Origin: a virus
DNA: 64,000 bases
IMG/VR virus record: IMGVR_UViG_3300042484_002275
Location: 62,001-126,000 of that record
Reading direction: 5' to 3' (one strand)
Below the pieces are notes generated by a model. That model searched no databases. It saw nothing but the letters and a program-made list of their open reading frames with translations, and was not told where the DNA came from. Positions 31,430-38,044 of the stretch are shown one piece after another. The translations under genes and the position numbers were made by a program. Within the stretch, counting starts at the first letter, position 1; every line of letters begins with the position of its first letter.

Positions 31430-31711
31430 ATGGGTTATTCTTCAATGTTATTAGGGAAAGGTTTTGACCAGCCTTATCGTTCAGTTAAAGAAATTGTTAG
31501 TTTTCTTCAAACTTCAAATTACCAAACAGAATCTCAAATACAAGAAAAAGTATTTGGTTACTTCAGAAATTCAACTTGGGAATCAAATAAGAAATATGCC
31601 GACATGTTGAGAAGAGGTTTGGAAAAAGGACTGTATAAGAGAATCCTATGGAAAAAGAAATCTGATAGTAGAAATCTATACTACTATTATGTTGTAAATA
31701 AATCAAAATAA
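31430..31711 (+). CDS. Small basic protein, possible winged helix, 93 aa
   Basis: Three helices (SVKEIVSFLQTS, ESQIQEKVFGYF, YADMLRRGLEKGLYKRI) followed by a strand pair (RNLYYYYVVNKS) fit a winged helix-turn-helix. That would make it a possible DNA-binding early regulator. No family assigned. Confidence 0.62.
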   Translation: MGYSSMLLGKGFDQPYRSVKEIVSFLQTSNYQTESQIQEKVFGYFRNSTWESNKKYADMLRRGLEKGLYKRILWKKKSDSRNLYYYYVVNKSK

Positions 31712-31713
31712 AG

Positions 31714-31744
31714 TTGCTCGTTTAAATTTTTATTCATATATTTA
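31714..31744 (+). promoter_or_regulatory. Bacteroidetes-type promoter
   Basis: TTG at 31714 and TATATTTA at 31737, 20-base spacing, for the gene at 31773. Confidence 0.75.
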
Positions 31745-31772
31745 GGTATCAATAATTAAAACATATAAAAAC

Positions 31773-32045
31773 ATGGGAAATTTATTATCGACTGCAAAAC
31801 AAGTATTAATTGACGGGGCTATTGAATTGTATGAAATGAGAAGATCAGATTTAGATTTTGATGTTCTTTCATATGAAAATCATTATCGAAATCTTGGAAG
31901 TTTAATTTTTCAAATCGATTCTTATAATTCATTAGGAGATATCTTAAATGATATGGAAAATGATAATCTTCAGGAATTGGGATATTTCGGAGCTGATGAG
32001 TTTTTAATTGAAGAATTTTTAAAAGCTGTTAGAGAAAGTATTTAA
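31773..32045 (+). CDS. Hypothetical acidic protein, 90 aa
   Basis: Not recognised. Helical and acidic (LLSTAKQVLIDGAIELYEMR, GDILNDMENDNLQELGYFG). Single-gene unit. Confidence 0.63.
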   Translation: MGNLLSTAKQVLIDGAIELYEMRRSDLDFDVLSYENHYRNLGSLIFQIDSYNSLGDILNDMENDNLQELGYFGADEFLIEEFLKAVRESI

Positions 32046-32053
32046 AAAAATAG

Positions 32054-32084
32054 TTGCCTCTTCGGAGGCAATTTACTATCTTTA
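32054..32084 (+). promoter_or_regulatory. Promoter with a hairpin in its spacer
   Basis: TTG at 32054 and TATCTTTA at 32077, 20-base spacing. The spacer holds a TGCCTC-TTCG-GAGGCA hairpin (32055-32070) that may also act as terminator for the upstream gene. Confidence 0.65.
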
Positions 32085-32112
32085 GGTATCATTAATTAAA
32101 ACAATATAAGTT

Positions 32113-32220
32113 ATGGAAGATGCAAATAAATTTTACGAGTGGATGTTAAAGATTAAAAGTATTCATTTGGCTGACAATAATAAGATGGCTAAGGCTTTCG
32201 AAAAGTTTTCTGAGAAATAA
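32113..32220 (+). CDS. Small protein, 35 aa
   Basis: MEDANKFYEWMLKIKSIHLA then a Lys-rich end. Supported by its own promoter and the shared leader. Sits just before the tRNA-like elements. Confidence 0.5.
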   Translation: MEDANKFYEWMLKIKSIHLADNNKMAKAFEKFSEK

Positions 32221-32228
32221 ATAATATT

Positions 32229-32331
32229 TGTTGTGTGGCGAAATTGGTATACGCTAAATCACCTCAAGTAGAATAGCCGGTAGACGTGGGTGACGTGCAA
32301 AGGCGTGAGGGTTCGAGTCCCTTCACAACAT
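32229..32331 (+). tRNA. tRNA-like element 1 (Leu-like, non-canonical anticodon arm)
   Basis: The acceptor arms TGTTGTG and CACAACA pair over 7 bp. D arm GCG/CGC with AAATTGGTATA loop resembles tRNA-Leu, and the T arm is GAGGG-TTCGAGT-CCCTT. A variable-arm-like region follows (ACG/CGT). However, no 5-7-5 anticodon arm exists. Instead TCACC pairs with GGTGA around a 25-base loop starting TCAAG, which would carry a CAA anticodon if part of the loop were removed. At 103 nt it is about 18-20 nt too long. CCA is not encoded. Confidence 0.55.
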
Positions 32332-32333
32332 CA

Positions 32334-32364
32334 AAATAATTAGCTTAGTCTGCATTAATTATTT
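32334..32364 (+). repeat. 9-bp perfect inverted repeat between tRNA-like elements
   Basis: AAATAATTA and TAATTATTT pair perfectly around a 13-base loop. A second hairpin (GGATC-TGCA-GGTCC, 32365-32378) follows immediately, then the second tRNA-like element. Confidence 0.6.
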
Positions 32365-32379
32365 GGATCTGCAGGTCCA

Positions 32380-32438
32380 GGAGAGGTCTGGTTAAAGTGG
32401 GCAGTGCCAACACAGGAAGTTCGAATCTTCCCTCTCCA
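32380..32438 (+). tRNA. tRNA-like element 2 (lacks anticodon arm)
   Basis: GGAGAG pairs with CTCTCC as an acceptor, CTG-GTTAAAGTGGG-CAG resembles a D arm with the GGTTAAAG motif of Ser/Tyr tRNAs, and GGAAG-TTCGAAT-CTTCC is a perfect T arm. Only 10 bases separate the D-like and T arms, so there is no anticodon arm. It may be a truncated tRNA, a tRNA mimic, or a part of a larger RNA that includes the two hairpins upstream. Confidence 0.45.
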
Positions 32439-32469
32439 CAAAATAAATTAAAAATAAATAATAAAATAG

Positions 32470-32500
32470 TTGTTAGATTAAATTAATGTTCGTATATTTA
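32470..32500 (+). promoter_or_regulatory. Bacteroidetes-type promoter
   Basis: TTG at 32470 and TATATTTA at 32493, 20-base spacing, for the gene at 32529. Confidence 0.75.
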
Positions 32501-32528
32501 GGTATCAATAATTAAAACATATAACATT

Positions 32529-33305
32529 ATGACAAGAATTCAAATTTTAGAAGATCAAAAAGCAATCTTCGTAGCACAGAAAGAAGTATTAGAAAACAAA
32601 AGAGGAGACATTTATGTTAGAGAGCAACAAGCAATCTCAGATGCTTTGCTTCCTTTTTTTTATGAATTTTCGGAAGAAGTAGAAATTGAAGTAACTAGAG
32701 GATCTGTTTATTTTAAAATGGCTCATCCAGAAGTAACTTACAAGAAAGAATTATTTAATCTTTATTTAAGAGAGAATTGGGACGATAGTTTAGCTAAATC
32801 TTTTAAAGGAGTTGATCTTTCTTATTATACTACTCAAACAAAAGGGGAGTCAAAATGGGAATTAAAGAGATTGCAATTGTTAGGAAAGTTAGCTGAGATT
32901 GTAGATGAGTTTCAACAAAAAATGGTTTATGTTGTAAACGAAGCTGTATTTCCTTTTAAAGAAGAATTCAAAGCAGTTTTTGCTCAAATGGAATTAGTAG
33001 GGAAAGCTATTAGAGAATTAGACGTTAAGATTGCATCCTTTGAAAAGGAAGTGATTGAATGGGAATTGAGATATGCAAAGATTGAATTTGCAAAAGCAAG
33101 AGAGGTTCAAATGAAGTTTAATTATTCTCCAAGAATTGTATCTTTGAAATTATTTGAGTTCTCTAAATCCGGAAAGAAAGCTACTGCAATCTTTGAATGG
33201 GAAAAAGGAAGAGAATCTAGAGAAGAAAATGTAAGCGTTAGTTCCATAGTTGATCAAGTATTTGGACTACGTAAAGATATTGTTCAGCACACTTTAGCTG
33301 AATAG
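32529..33305 (+). CDS. Hypothetical coiled-coil protein, 258 aa
   Basis: Not recognised. The N-terminus (LEDQKAIFVAQKEVLENKRG) and the region LVGKAIRELDVKIASFEKEVI look like coiled coils. In between is a mixed domain with VEIEVTRGSVYFKM. The largest early protein in this region; soluble. Followed by a terminator. Confidence 0.7.
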   Translation: MTRIQILEDQKAIFVAQKEVLENKRGDIYVREQQAISDALLPFFYEFSEEVEIEVTRGSVYFKMAHPEVTYKKELFNLYLRENWDDSLAKSFKGVDLSYYTTQTKGESKWELKRLQLLGKLAEIVDEFQQKMVYVVNEAVFPFKEEFKAVFAQMELVGKAIRELDVKIASFEKEVIEWELRYAKIEFAKAREVQMKFNYSPRIVSLKLFEFSKSGKKATAIFEWEKGRESREENVSVSSIVDQVFGLRKDIVQHTLAE

Positions 33306-33325
33306 TTTTTAATTATTGATCGAAG

Positions 33326-33351
33326 AAAGGGCTCCTATTAGGGGCCTTTTT
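33326..33351 (+). terminator. Rho-independent terminator
   Basis: GGGCTCCT pairs with AGGGGCCT (G-U tolerated) around ATT, followed by a T run. Ends the unit at 32529-33305. Confidence 0.75.
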
Positions 33352-33375
33352 GGGTTAAAATAGTTTGTGAAATAG

Positions 33376-33406
33376 TTGCTAGTTACAATCTTTGTTCGTA
33401 TATTTA
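33376..33406 (+). promoter_or_regulatory. Bacteroidetes-type promoter
   Basis: TTG at 33376 and TATATTTA at 33399, 20-base spacing, for the genes at 33433 and 33642. Confidence 0.75.
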
Positions 33407-33432
33407 GGTATCAATAATTAAATAGATATATT

Positions 33433-33615
33433 ATGAAAGAAGTTAGAGAGTACTTTGATTTGAATTATGGTTATGTTGATCTAGGAGGAATAGATGATCA
33501 TGTATTAGAGAGTTTTTTATCTCGATCTTATTTGATTGACTTAAGTTTTATAAGAAAGATGGATTGTTTATACGATTATATTCTTTCTCAGGATTTATGT
33601 AATGTTCAAGAATAA
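33433..33615 (+). CDS. Hypothetical protein, 60 aa
   Basis: Not recognised. Acidic, aromatic-rich (VREYFDLNYGYVDLGGIDDH). Own promoter. Confidence 0.6.
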   Translation: MKEVREYFDLNYGYVDLGGIDDHVLESFLSRSYLIDLSFIRKMDCLYDYILSQDLCNVQE

Positions 33616-33641
33616 TTAATAATAATTTAAAAAATAAGACT

Positions 33642-33995
33642 ATGACTAAATTATTCAGAGATGTAAACTACTACATCGTACAAGCTTCTAATAGCACACA
33701 GAGAGAATTTGAATTGGACTTCGCAGATGTCATAGAGGTCTATGATACAAATTCCATAACTTTAACTACTGAAGATAAAAGAGAGGTAGTTATTAGTTGG
33801 GATGAAAAAGGTTATTTTAAATCTTACTTCATACAGGAAGAAACAATACTAATGAGATCACATCCGGGAATGGTAGAAGAAGTAATCTCTATGTTAAGAC
33901 ATATGGAGATAGATGGAGAAACAATGGAGTACATTCTAGATAAAGTAGGAATGACAGATCAAATGTTAAAACAACTCTCAGGGAAATACTTATAA
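33642..33995 (+). CDS. Hypothetical protein, 117 aa
   Basis: Not recognised. Strand-rich N-terminal half (DFADVIEVYDTNSITLTTED) and helical C-terminal half (MVEEVISMLRHMEIDGETME). Shares the promoter at 33376. Confidence 0.66.
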   Translation: MTKLFRDVNYYIVQASNSTQREFELDFADVIEVYDTNSITLTTEDKREVVISWDEKGYFKSYFIQEETILMRSHPGMVEEVISMLRHMEIDGETMEYILDKVGMTDQMLKQLSGKYL

Positions 33996-34001
33996 AAAAA
34001 G

Positions 34002-34032
34002 TTGCTAGTTACAAAGTTAGTTCATATATTTA
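34002..34032 (+). promoter_or_regulatory. Bacteroidetes-type promoter
   Basis: TTG at 34002 and TATATTTA at 34025, 20-base spacing. Its sequence is almost identical to the promoter at 34300. Confidence 0.75.
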
Positions 34033-34060
34033 GGTATCAATAATTAAAACAATATAAATC

Positions 34061-34297
34061 ATGGCTACATTAATCAAAGATCAAAAAGAAGTTACATTTG
34101 CACAAGGAGAGAGAGTTCAATTCAGAATGTTAGATTCTAAAGCTCCTGGAGATAATTACTCTCCACCACAAAAGACAGTTTATGGAACAGTTGGAAATAT
34201 AAACAAAGTTTCAATGATTGTTCAAGGAGTGGATGGAAATCTATATAGAGTAATGAAGAATGAAGTTAAAAAATATGTTGATCCTTTTGCAAAATAA
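34061..34297 (+). CDS. Hypothetical protein, 78 aa (possible small beta-barrel)
   Basis: Alternating strands and turns (KEVTFAQGERVQFRMLDSKA, TVYGTVGNINKVSMIVQGVD) suggest an SH3-like barrel. Basic C-terminus. No family assigned. Confidence 0.65.
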   Translation: MATLIKDQKEVTFAQGERVQFRMLDSKAPGDNYSPPQKTVYGTVGNINKVSMIVQGVDGNLYRVMKNEVKKYVDPFAK

Positions 34298-34299
34298 AG

Positions 34300-34330
34300 T
34301 TGCTAGTTACAAAGTTAGTTCATATATTTA
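34300..34330 (+). promoter_or_regulatory. Bacteroidetes-type promoter
   Basis: TTG at 34300 and TATATTTA at 34323, 20-base spacing, for the gene at 34356. Confidence 0.75.
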
Positions 34331-34355
34331 GGTATCAATAATTAAAACAAACAAT

Positions 34356-34535
34356 ATGAAAAATTCAATTAGATTACAAAGTTCAATTTACATTTACGAT
34401 GTAGAGTTTGATGAAGTTCAATATGAAGTTCAAGTAACAGATGGAGTAATAAGTGCTATGTATAGATCAGATGGCTTCAATATTTCAGGGGTAGAGGGAG
34501 AAGACCTTAGGGATTTTATCTACAATAATAAGTAA
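34356..34535 (+). CDS. Hypothetical protein, 59 aa
   Basis: Not recognised. Strand-rich, acidic (SSIYIYDVEFDEVQYEVQVT). Supported by a promoter on each side and a clean frame of 59 codons. Confidence 0.6.
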   Translation: MKNSIRLQSSIYIYDVEFDEVQYEVQVTDGVISAMYRSDGFNISGVEGEDLRDFIYNNK

Positions 34536-34543
34536 AAATAAAG

Positions 34544-34574
34544 TTGCTAGTTACAATTAAAGTTCATATATTTA
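34544..34574 (+). promoter_or_regulatory. Bacteroidetes-type promoter
   Basis: TTG at 34544 and TATATTTA at 34567, 20-base spacing, for the gene at 34616. Confidence 0.75.
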
Positions 34575-34615
34575 GGTATCAAAATTAATCAATCAATAAT
34601 TAAAAACAAAACATT

Positions 34616-34954
34616 ATGAAAAAAGTAAATGTATTAGAGTCAGTTCAAAATTCAGTTAGTTCAATCTTTAGTAAAGAAGATGTAATCAATCTTATCAATT
34701 CAATTGAAGGAGAAGGAGGAAGAGTTATTACAGTTACAGAAATTGGAGCAGCTATTGATAGATTAGTTGATAGCTTGGAAAATAATGAAGATGAAATAGT
34801 TGATACAGATTCAGTAGAGTTCAGTATTGCTTATGATAATCGAATTGAAGTTGATAGGGTAAGAGTAAACTTTGATTACATCAGAGAAGCTCTTGAAAAT
34901 ACTTTTATGGACTTTGGTGAAGCTGAAGAAGAAGTTACAGAAAATGAATTGTAA
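34616..34954 (+). CDS. Hypothetical acidic protein, 112 aa
   Basis: Not recognised. Very acidic (SLENNEDEIVDTDSVEFSIA, MDFGEAEEEVTENEL) with helix-rich ends. The charge suggests a binding partner that is basic or nucleic-acid-binding; inference only. Confidence 0.66.
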   Translation: MKKVNVLESVQNSVSSIFSKEDVINLINSIEGEGGRVITVTEIGAAIDRLVDSLENNEDEIVDTDSVEFSIAYDNRIEVDRVRVNFDYIREALENTFMDFGEAEEEVTENEL

Positions 34955-34960
34955 ATAAAG

Positions 34961-34991
34961 TTGCCTCTTCGGAGGCTTCTTCTTATCTTTA
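34961..34991 (+). promoter_or_regulatory. Promoter with a hairpin in its spacer
   Basis: TTG at 34961 and TATCTTTA at 34984, 20-base spacing. GCCTC-TTCG-GAGGC (34963-34976) lies in the spacer, the same design as at 32054. Confidence 0.68.
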
Positions 34992-35019
34992 GGTATCATT
35001 AATTAAAACATATAACATC

Positions 35020-35217
35020 ATGAAAGAATTTTTCGAAGCACAGTTTAAAATGTTGGACAGAGGAATAGTTGCAACTCCTAAAACAAGAGAAGATCTTGAA
35101 TACTTTGCAAAGGCTAATCAAGGGTCGATGGATATCTTATTAATGCAAATGGCTATGAACTTTGGTTATAAAATGGCATTAGAGAATGTTCAAGAAGAAC
35201 TAGAGAAAGTGGCATAG
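35020..35217 (+). CDS. Hypothetical helical protein, 65 aa
   Basis: Not recognised. Helical (EDLEYFAKANQGSMDILLMQ). Directly followed by the next start. Confidence 0.62.
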   Translation: MKEFFEAQFKMLDRGIVATPKTREDLEYFAKANQGSMDILLMQMAMNFGYKMALENVQEELEKVA

Positions 35218-35445
35218 ATGTCTGAGTTGTATAAGAGCTGGAAAGGAAAAGGAAAGAAGGTCGCTAAGGTCTTCTCTCCGATGGTAGGGATGGTATATCA
35301 AGGACAAGATAAGTTCTTTGGAAAGATAGTAATAGGAATGTTAGTCGAGATGTTTGATCAGAACGATGAAGCAGTACTAAGAACAAAAGACAATAAATTA
35401 ATCTCAGTAGATATTAAATCTTTAAAAGCAATCATATGTCATTAA
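35218..35445 (+). CDS. Hypothetical protein, 75 aa
   Basis: Not recognised. Basic N-terminus (KSWKGKGKKVAKVFSPMVGM), then strands (VIGMLVEMFDQNDEAVLRTK). Overlaps the next gene by 10 bases. Confidence 0.62.
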   Translation: MSELYKSWKGKGKKVAKVFSPMVGMVYQGQDKFFGKIVIGMLVEMFDQNDEAVLRTKDNKLISVDIKSLKAIICH

Positions 35446-35633
35446 ATGTAGATCAAAGATTATCTTTCACATCCTCTGAAGGAGTAGAGGTAACAGTAAG
35501 CCAATATGGAGGCAGTAAGATGGTTCAGTTAACATTGAAAGATGTAGATGAGGATGGAAAGGCAGTAGCTCTTATCTCTTTCTTAAACAAAGATGAAGTA
35601 GTAGCCCTTATAAGTATGCTGGAAGAGATTTAA
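35436..35633 (+). CDS. Hypothetical protein, 65 aa
   Basis: Not recognised. Predicted beta-rich (VEVTVSQYGGSKMVQLTLKD) with a C-terminal helix. Third gene of the operon from 35020. Confidence 0.62.
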   Translation: MSLNVDQRLSFTSSEGVEVTVSQYGGSKMVQLTLKDVDEDGKAVALISFLNKDEVVALISMLEEI

Positions 35634-35640
35634 TAAAGAG

Positions 35641-35671
35641 TTGCTATTCTGTAAAAGAGTTCTTATATTTA
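35641..35671 (+). promoter_or_regulatory. Bacteroidetes-type promoter
   Basis: TTG at 35641 and TATATTTA at 35664, 20-base spacing, for the gene at 35700. Confidence 0.75.
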
Positions 35672-35699
35672 GGTATCAATAATTAAAAAGAGATACATT

Positions 35700-35948
35700 A
35701 TGACAAGAGAAGATTTTATTGCAGGGGTAGAGTTCGAGATTAAAGGCAATTACTTTAAGCTGGATAGGGATCAAAGATCTATTACAAAGGTCTTTAGAAC
35801 ATCTGATAGGAGTAGAGTAGTAATGGAGGACTATCATATGAATGTAGAAATGATAGGCAGGGTAAGGTTTGAATGCTACAGCTACATGATGGGTAGGAAA
35901 GTAGAAAGAAGAATTAGGTTTGAGGACCTAGAAGTTTTTAAAGGTTAG
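35700..35948 (+). CDS. Hypothetical basic protein, 82 aa
   Basis: Not recognised. Rich in Arg, Glu and Phe/Tyr (AGVEFEIKGNYFKLDRDQRS), beta-rich. Its stop codon lies inside the stem of the following terminator. Confidence 0.64.
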   Translation: MTREDFIAGVEFEIKGNYFKLDRDQRSITKVFRTSDRSRVVMEDYHMNVEMIGRVRFECYSYMMGRKVERRIRFEDLEVFKG

Positions 35949-35970
35949 TCTTCGGACTAACTTTTTTTTT
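35944..35970 (+). terminator. Strong Rho-independent terminator
   Basis: GTTAGTC-TTCG-GACTAAC, a perfect 7-bp stem with a stable TTCG tetraloop, followed by nine T residues. Confidence 0.92.
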
Positions 35971-35978
35971 GACCGGTG

Positions 35979-36010
35979 GTCAAGGTGACGTCAAGGTGAG
36001 GTCAAGTTGA
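35979..36010. repeat. Three 11-bp spaced GTCAAGGTGA repeats
   Basis: GTCAAGGTGA starts at 35979 and 35990, and GTCAAGTTGA at 36001, exactly 11 bases apart. A GACC-GGT-GGTC inverted repeat lies just upstream (35971-35981). Likely binding sites for a multimeric DNA-binding protein. Confidence 0.7.
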
Positions 36011-36110
36011 GAGAAGTTTGATAGTTAAGTTCCCTCAACGGGTAGCCACTCGGGTATTTGGGCCCACATAGAGTTGTATATTTCTGATGAAAATTGAGGT
36101 ATGGGGGTAT

Positions 36111-36120
36111 ATATTTATAT
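36111..36120 (+). promoter_or_regulatory. ATATTTATAT motif in gene-free region
   Basis: Same motif as the late-promoter candidates, but no gene starts within 250 bases, so it may be a chance AT-rich match. Confidence 0.2.
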
Positions 36121-36393
36121 ATACTATGTAGCTTTAAGAAAGATGTTGTTATGAGCCCAACCTACCTAACCTAGTCCCTCCGAAGAAGAATTACTGCTCA
36201 AGGTGTCCTCCTTCTTTAAGTTTGGTCTATATAGCTGCTAAACCCTAGCACGGTTACCACCTATACCCCTAACCTACCTCTTATGTTGTATTACTATGTG
36301 TTTGTTTCTTATATTTAATATAGAACATTTCCAGCAATTCTCCAACTACCCAAGGGATTTTTTCCGGACAATTTTTCGTTATACAAACATTAT

Positions 36394-36403
36394 ATATTTA
36401 TAT
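36394..36403 (+). promoter_or_regulatory. Candidate late promoter motif ATATTTATAT
   Basis: It lies 13 bases before the ATG at 36407. Confidence 0.35.
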
Positions 36404-36406
36404 AAG

Positions 36407-36820
36407 ATGAAGAAGCTTAATAGTAACGACCTTTTTGATATATTCTCCCAGGGGGATGAAGCTGTCTATAGAGAAAACCATGTAGAGGAGGTATTGGACA
36501 ATTCCTTTGTATTATTCGGTATGGTGATAAGAGGGGTAGAGAATTATTTCATCATAGATAAGATCTATTCAAATAGATACGGAAAAGACTATGCCTCTAT
36601 GTCCGATTCTATAAAACTAAAGTACTTTAACGGCCTTATTGGATACCTTGAGAGAATCAATCTATCACAGTCAGACACGGTTTTAGAACTTGTTGATGAA
36701 TTCGGACCTCAAGCTATCAAATACGCCTTGGAAGAATTATTAGAATTCTATGAAGAGAGAGAGTATTACGAGAAATGTGCAATTATTTTTAAGTTTTACG
36801 ACCTTTTCTTTAAGAAATAG
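36407..36820 (+). CDS. Hypothetical acidic helical protein, 137 aa
   Basis: Not recognised. Helical and acidic with NDLFDIFSQGDEAVYRENHV and IKYALEELLEFYEEREYYEK. ATG 36407 is preferred; a longer frame from 36296 runs through the AT-rich leader. Its stop overlaps the start of the next promoter. Confidence 0.66.
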   Translation: MKKLNSNDLFDIFSQGDEAVYRENHVEEVLDNSFVLFGMVIRGVENYFIIDKIYSNRYGKDYASMSDSIKLKYFNGLIGYLERINLSQSDTVLELVDEFGPQAIKYALEELLEFYEEREYYEKCAIIFKFYDLFFKK

Positions 36821-36851
36821 TTGCTAGAAGTGACCTTTATTCGTATATTTA
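36821..36851 (+). promoter_or_regulatory. Bacteroidetes-type promoter
   Basis: TTG at 36821 and TATATTTA at 36844, 20-base spacing, for the membrane protein pair and GIY-YIG gene. Confidence 0.75.
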
Positions 36852-36880
36852 GGTATAGAAATCAATTAAACAAATAGGTT

Positions 36881-37075
36881 ATGGAAAATTTAATTTTAAA
36901 CATCGCAATTGGTTATTTCATTACAGGGGGGATTCTTTCAGTTATTACCGACATCTCTATAAGATTGATCAAGGTAAGCCCTCCATTCACATTCAAGGAT
37001 GTAATCATTGTTGCCCTCATCTGGCCGACGGTTATATCTGTATTGGTAACGGATTACTTAAACGGAGATTTTTAA
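36881..37075 (+). CDS. Small membrane protein, tandem paralogue A, 64 aa
   Basis: Two hydrophobic helices around a conserved loop: FITGGILSVITDISIR, then PPFTFKDVIIVALIWPTVIS and LNGDF. It shares SDISIR/TDISIR, PFTF and NGD(F/Y) with the next gene, showing a tandem duplication. Its stop overlaps the next start. Function unknown. Confidence 0.7.
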   Translation: MENLILNIAIGYFITGGILSVITDISIRLIKVSPPFTFKDVIIVALIWPTVISVLVTDYLNGDF

Positions 37076-37260
37076 TGATAGTAGATTACATGTTAACATA
37101 CCTCGGTATAGGTGTTTTTATATACATTCTATCGGATATCTCCATTCGGGAGATGAAAACAAGTGAACCTTTTACTTTTATAGAGATAATATCATGTGTG
37201 TTATTCTGGCCTTTTGTAGTGTTTGCTTTTATAAGAGAATTTTTTAATGGAGATTATTAA
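37075..37260 (+). CDS. Small membrane protein, tandem paralogue B, 61 aa
   Basis: Same layout as paralogue A: LGIGVFIYILSDISIREMK, EPFTFIEIISCVLFWPFVVF and FFNGDY. The two may form a heteromeric membrane complex. Confidence 0.7.
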   Translation: MIVDYMLTYLGIGVFIYILSDISIREMKTSEPFTFIEIISCVLFWPFVVFAFIREFFNGDY

Positions 37261-37275
37261 TTAAACAAATAAGTT

Positions 37276-37908
37276 ATGTATAAAGACAAAATAAGTATGG
37301 GAGAGGCCATGTCTCTTGAATTATTAGGAGAGATTACAATTGTTGATGCTTCGCCAGAGTCTGCCACCCCTTTTGGAGAAAACGGAAAACAGTGGAAAGA
37401 AGCATTTATAAAACTACAATCCAAACACAGGCATATATCCCCAGATAAACTCCTTAACTTCCTTTCGGCAAAATACCTTATAGAGGTATCTGAAGGCATA
37501 GTGGATACAGATAGTAATACTTATTCCTGGAGATATTTCCATGGTATAGAGAATAGACAAATAAAAGAGAAATCTAAAGATAATATCGAGTATGTCTATA
37601 TTCTGGTTAATCCGGGTTATCCTTCCTTGGTTAAGATAGGAATGACCATTAAGGAAGTTCATAGCAGAGTCACGTCAATTAACGCTACTGCGACAGTTGA
37701 GGAGTGGGTTCCAAAATTTGCTCTTCCGGTAGAGAAAGGTACTGCCTTTTATGTAGAACAGGCTGTTCACACTTTCTTTGCCCCTGTAAGGGTTTCTTCC
37801 GATCTTGGTTCTTCAAGAGAGTTTTTTACCCTAGATCCATTAACGGCTTTTGATAAGGTTCGTGAGGTAGGGGCAGTGTTTGCTATAGGAAATCCTATTA
37901 CTTATTAA
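37276..37908 (+). CDS. T5orf172-type GIY-YIG nuclease-like protein
   Basis: A 210-residue protein whose C-terminal half has the T5orf172/MUG113 pattern: EYVYILVNPGYPSLVKIGMT (the YVY...KIG form of GIY-YIG), a conserved Arg in HSRVTSINAT and Glu in YVEQAVHTFF, then SREFFTL. The N-terminal 90 residues are of unknown type. Roles of phage members are unclear; DNA cleavage or partner recognition are possible. Confidence 0.82.
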   Translation: MYKDKISMGEAMSLELLGEITIVDASPESATPFGENGKQWKEAFIKLQSKHRHISPDKLLNFLSAKYLIEVSEGIVDTDSNTYSWRYFHGIENRQIKEKSKDNIEYVYILVNPGYPSLVKIGMTIKEVHSRVTSINATATVEEWVPKFALPVEKGTAFYVEQAVHTFFAPVRVSSDLGSSREFFTLDPLTAFDKVREVGAVFAIGNPITY

Positions 37909-37991
37909 GGATTAACAGGAAATTAACAGAGGTTAGGCAAGGATATATAAAATCTTGCGCGGCGATTCTTCGAAAATAAATTAAAAAATAG

Positions 37992-38022
37992 TTGCCTCCT
38001 TTAGTTTTTCTTCTTATATTTA
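37992..38022 (+). promoter_or_regulatory. Bacteroidetes-type promoter
   Basis: TTG at 37992 and TATATTTA at 38015, 20-base spacing, for the lipoprotein gene at 38045. Confidence 0.73.
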
Positions 38023-38044
38023 GGTGTAATCAAAAAGATATATT

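Larger units (their letters stand above)
35949..36406. other. Gene-free stretch of about 460 bases
   Basis: After the terminator there are three 11-bp repeats (35979-36010), a C-rich stretch with repeated ACCTA/CCTACC words (36160-36285) and two copies of ATATTTATAT (36111, 36394). No ORF worth calling. A regulatory or origin-related role is possible. Confidence 0.5.
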
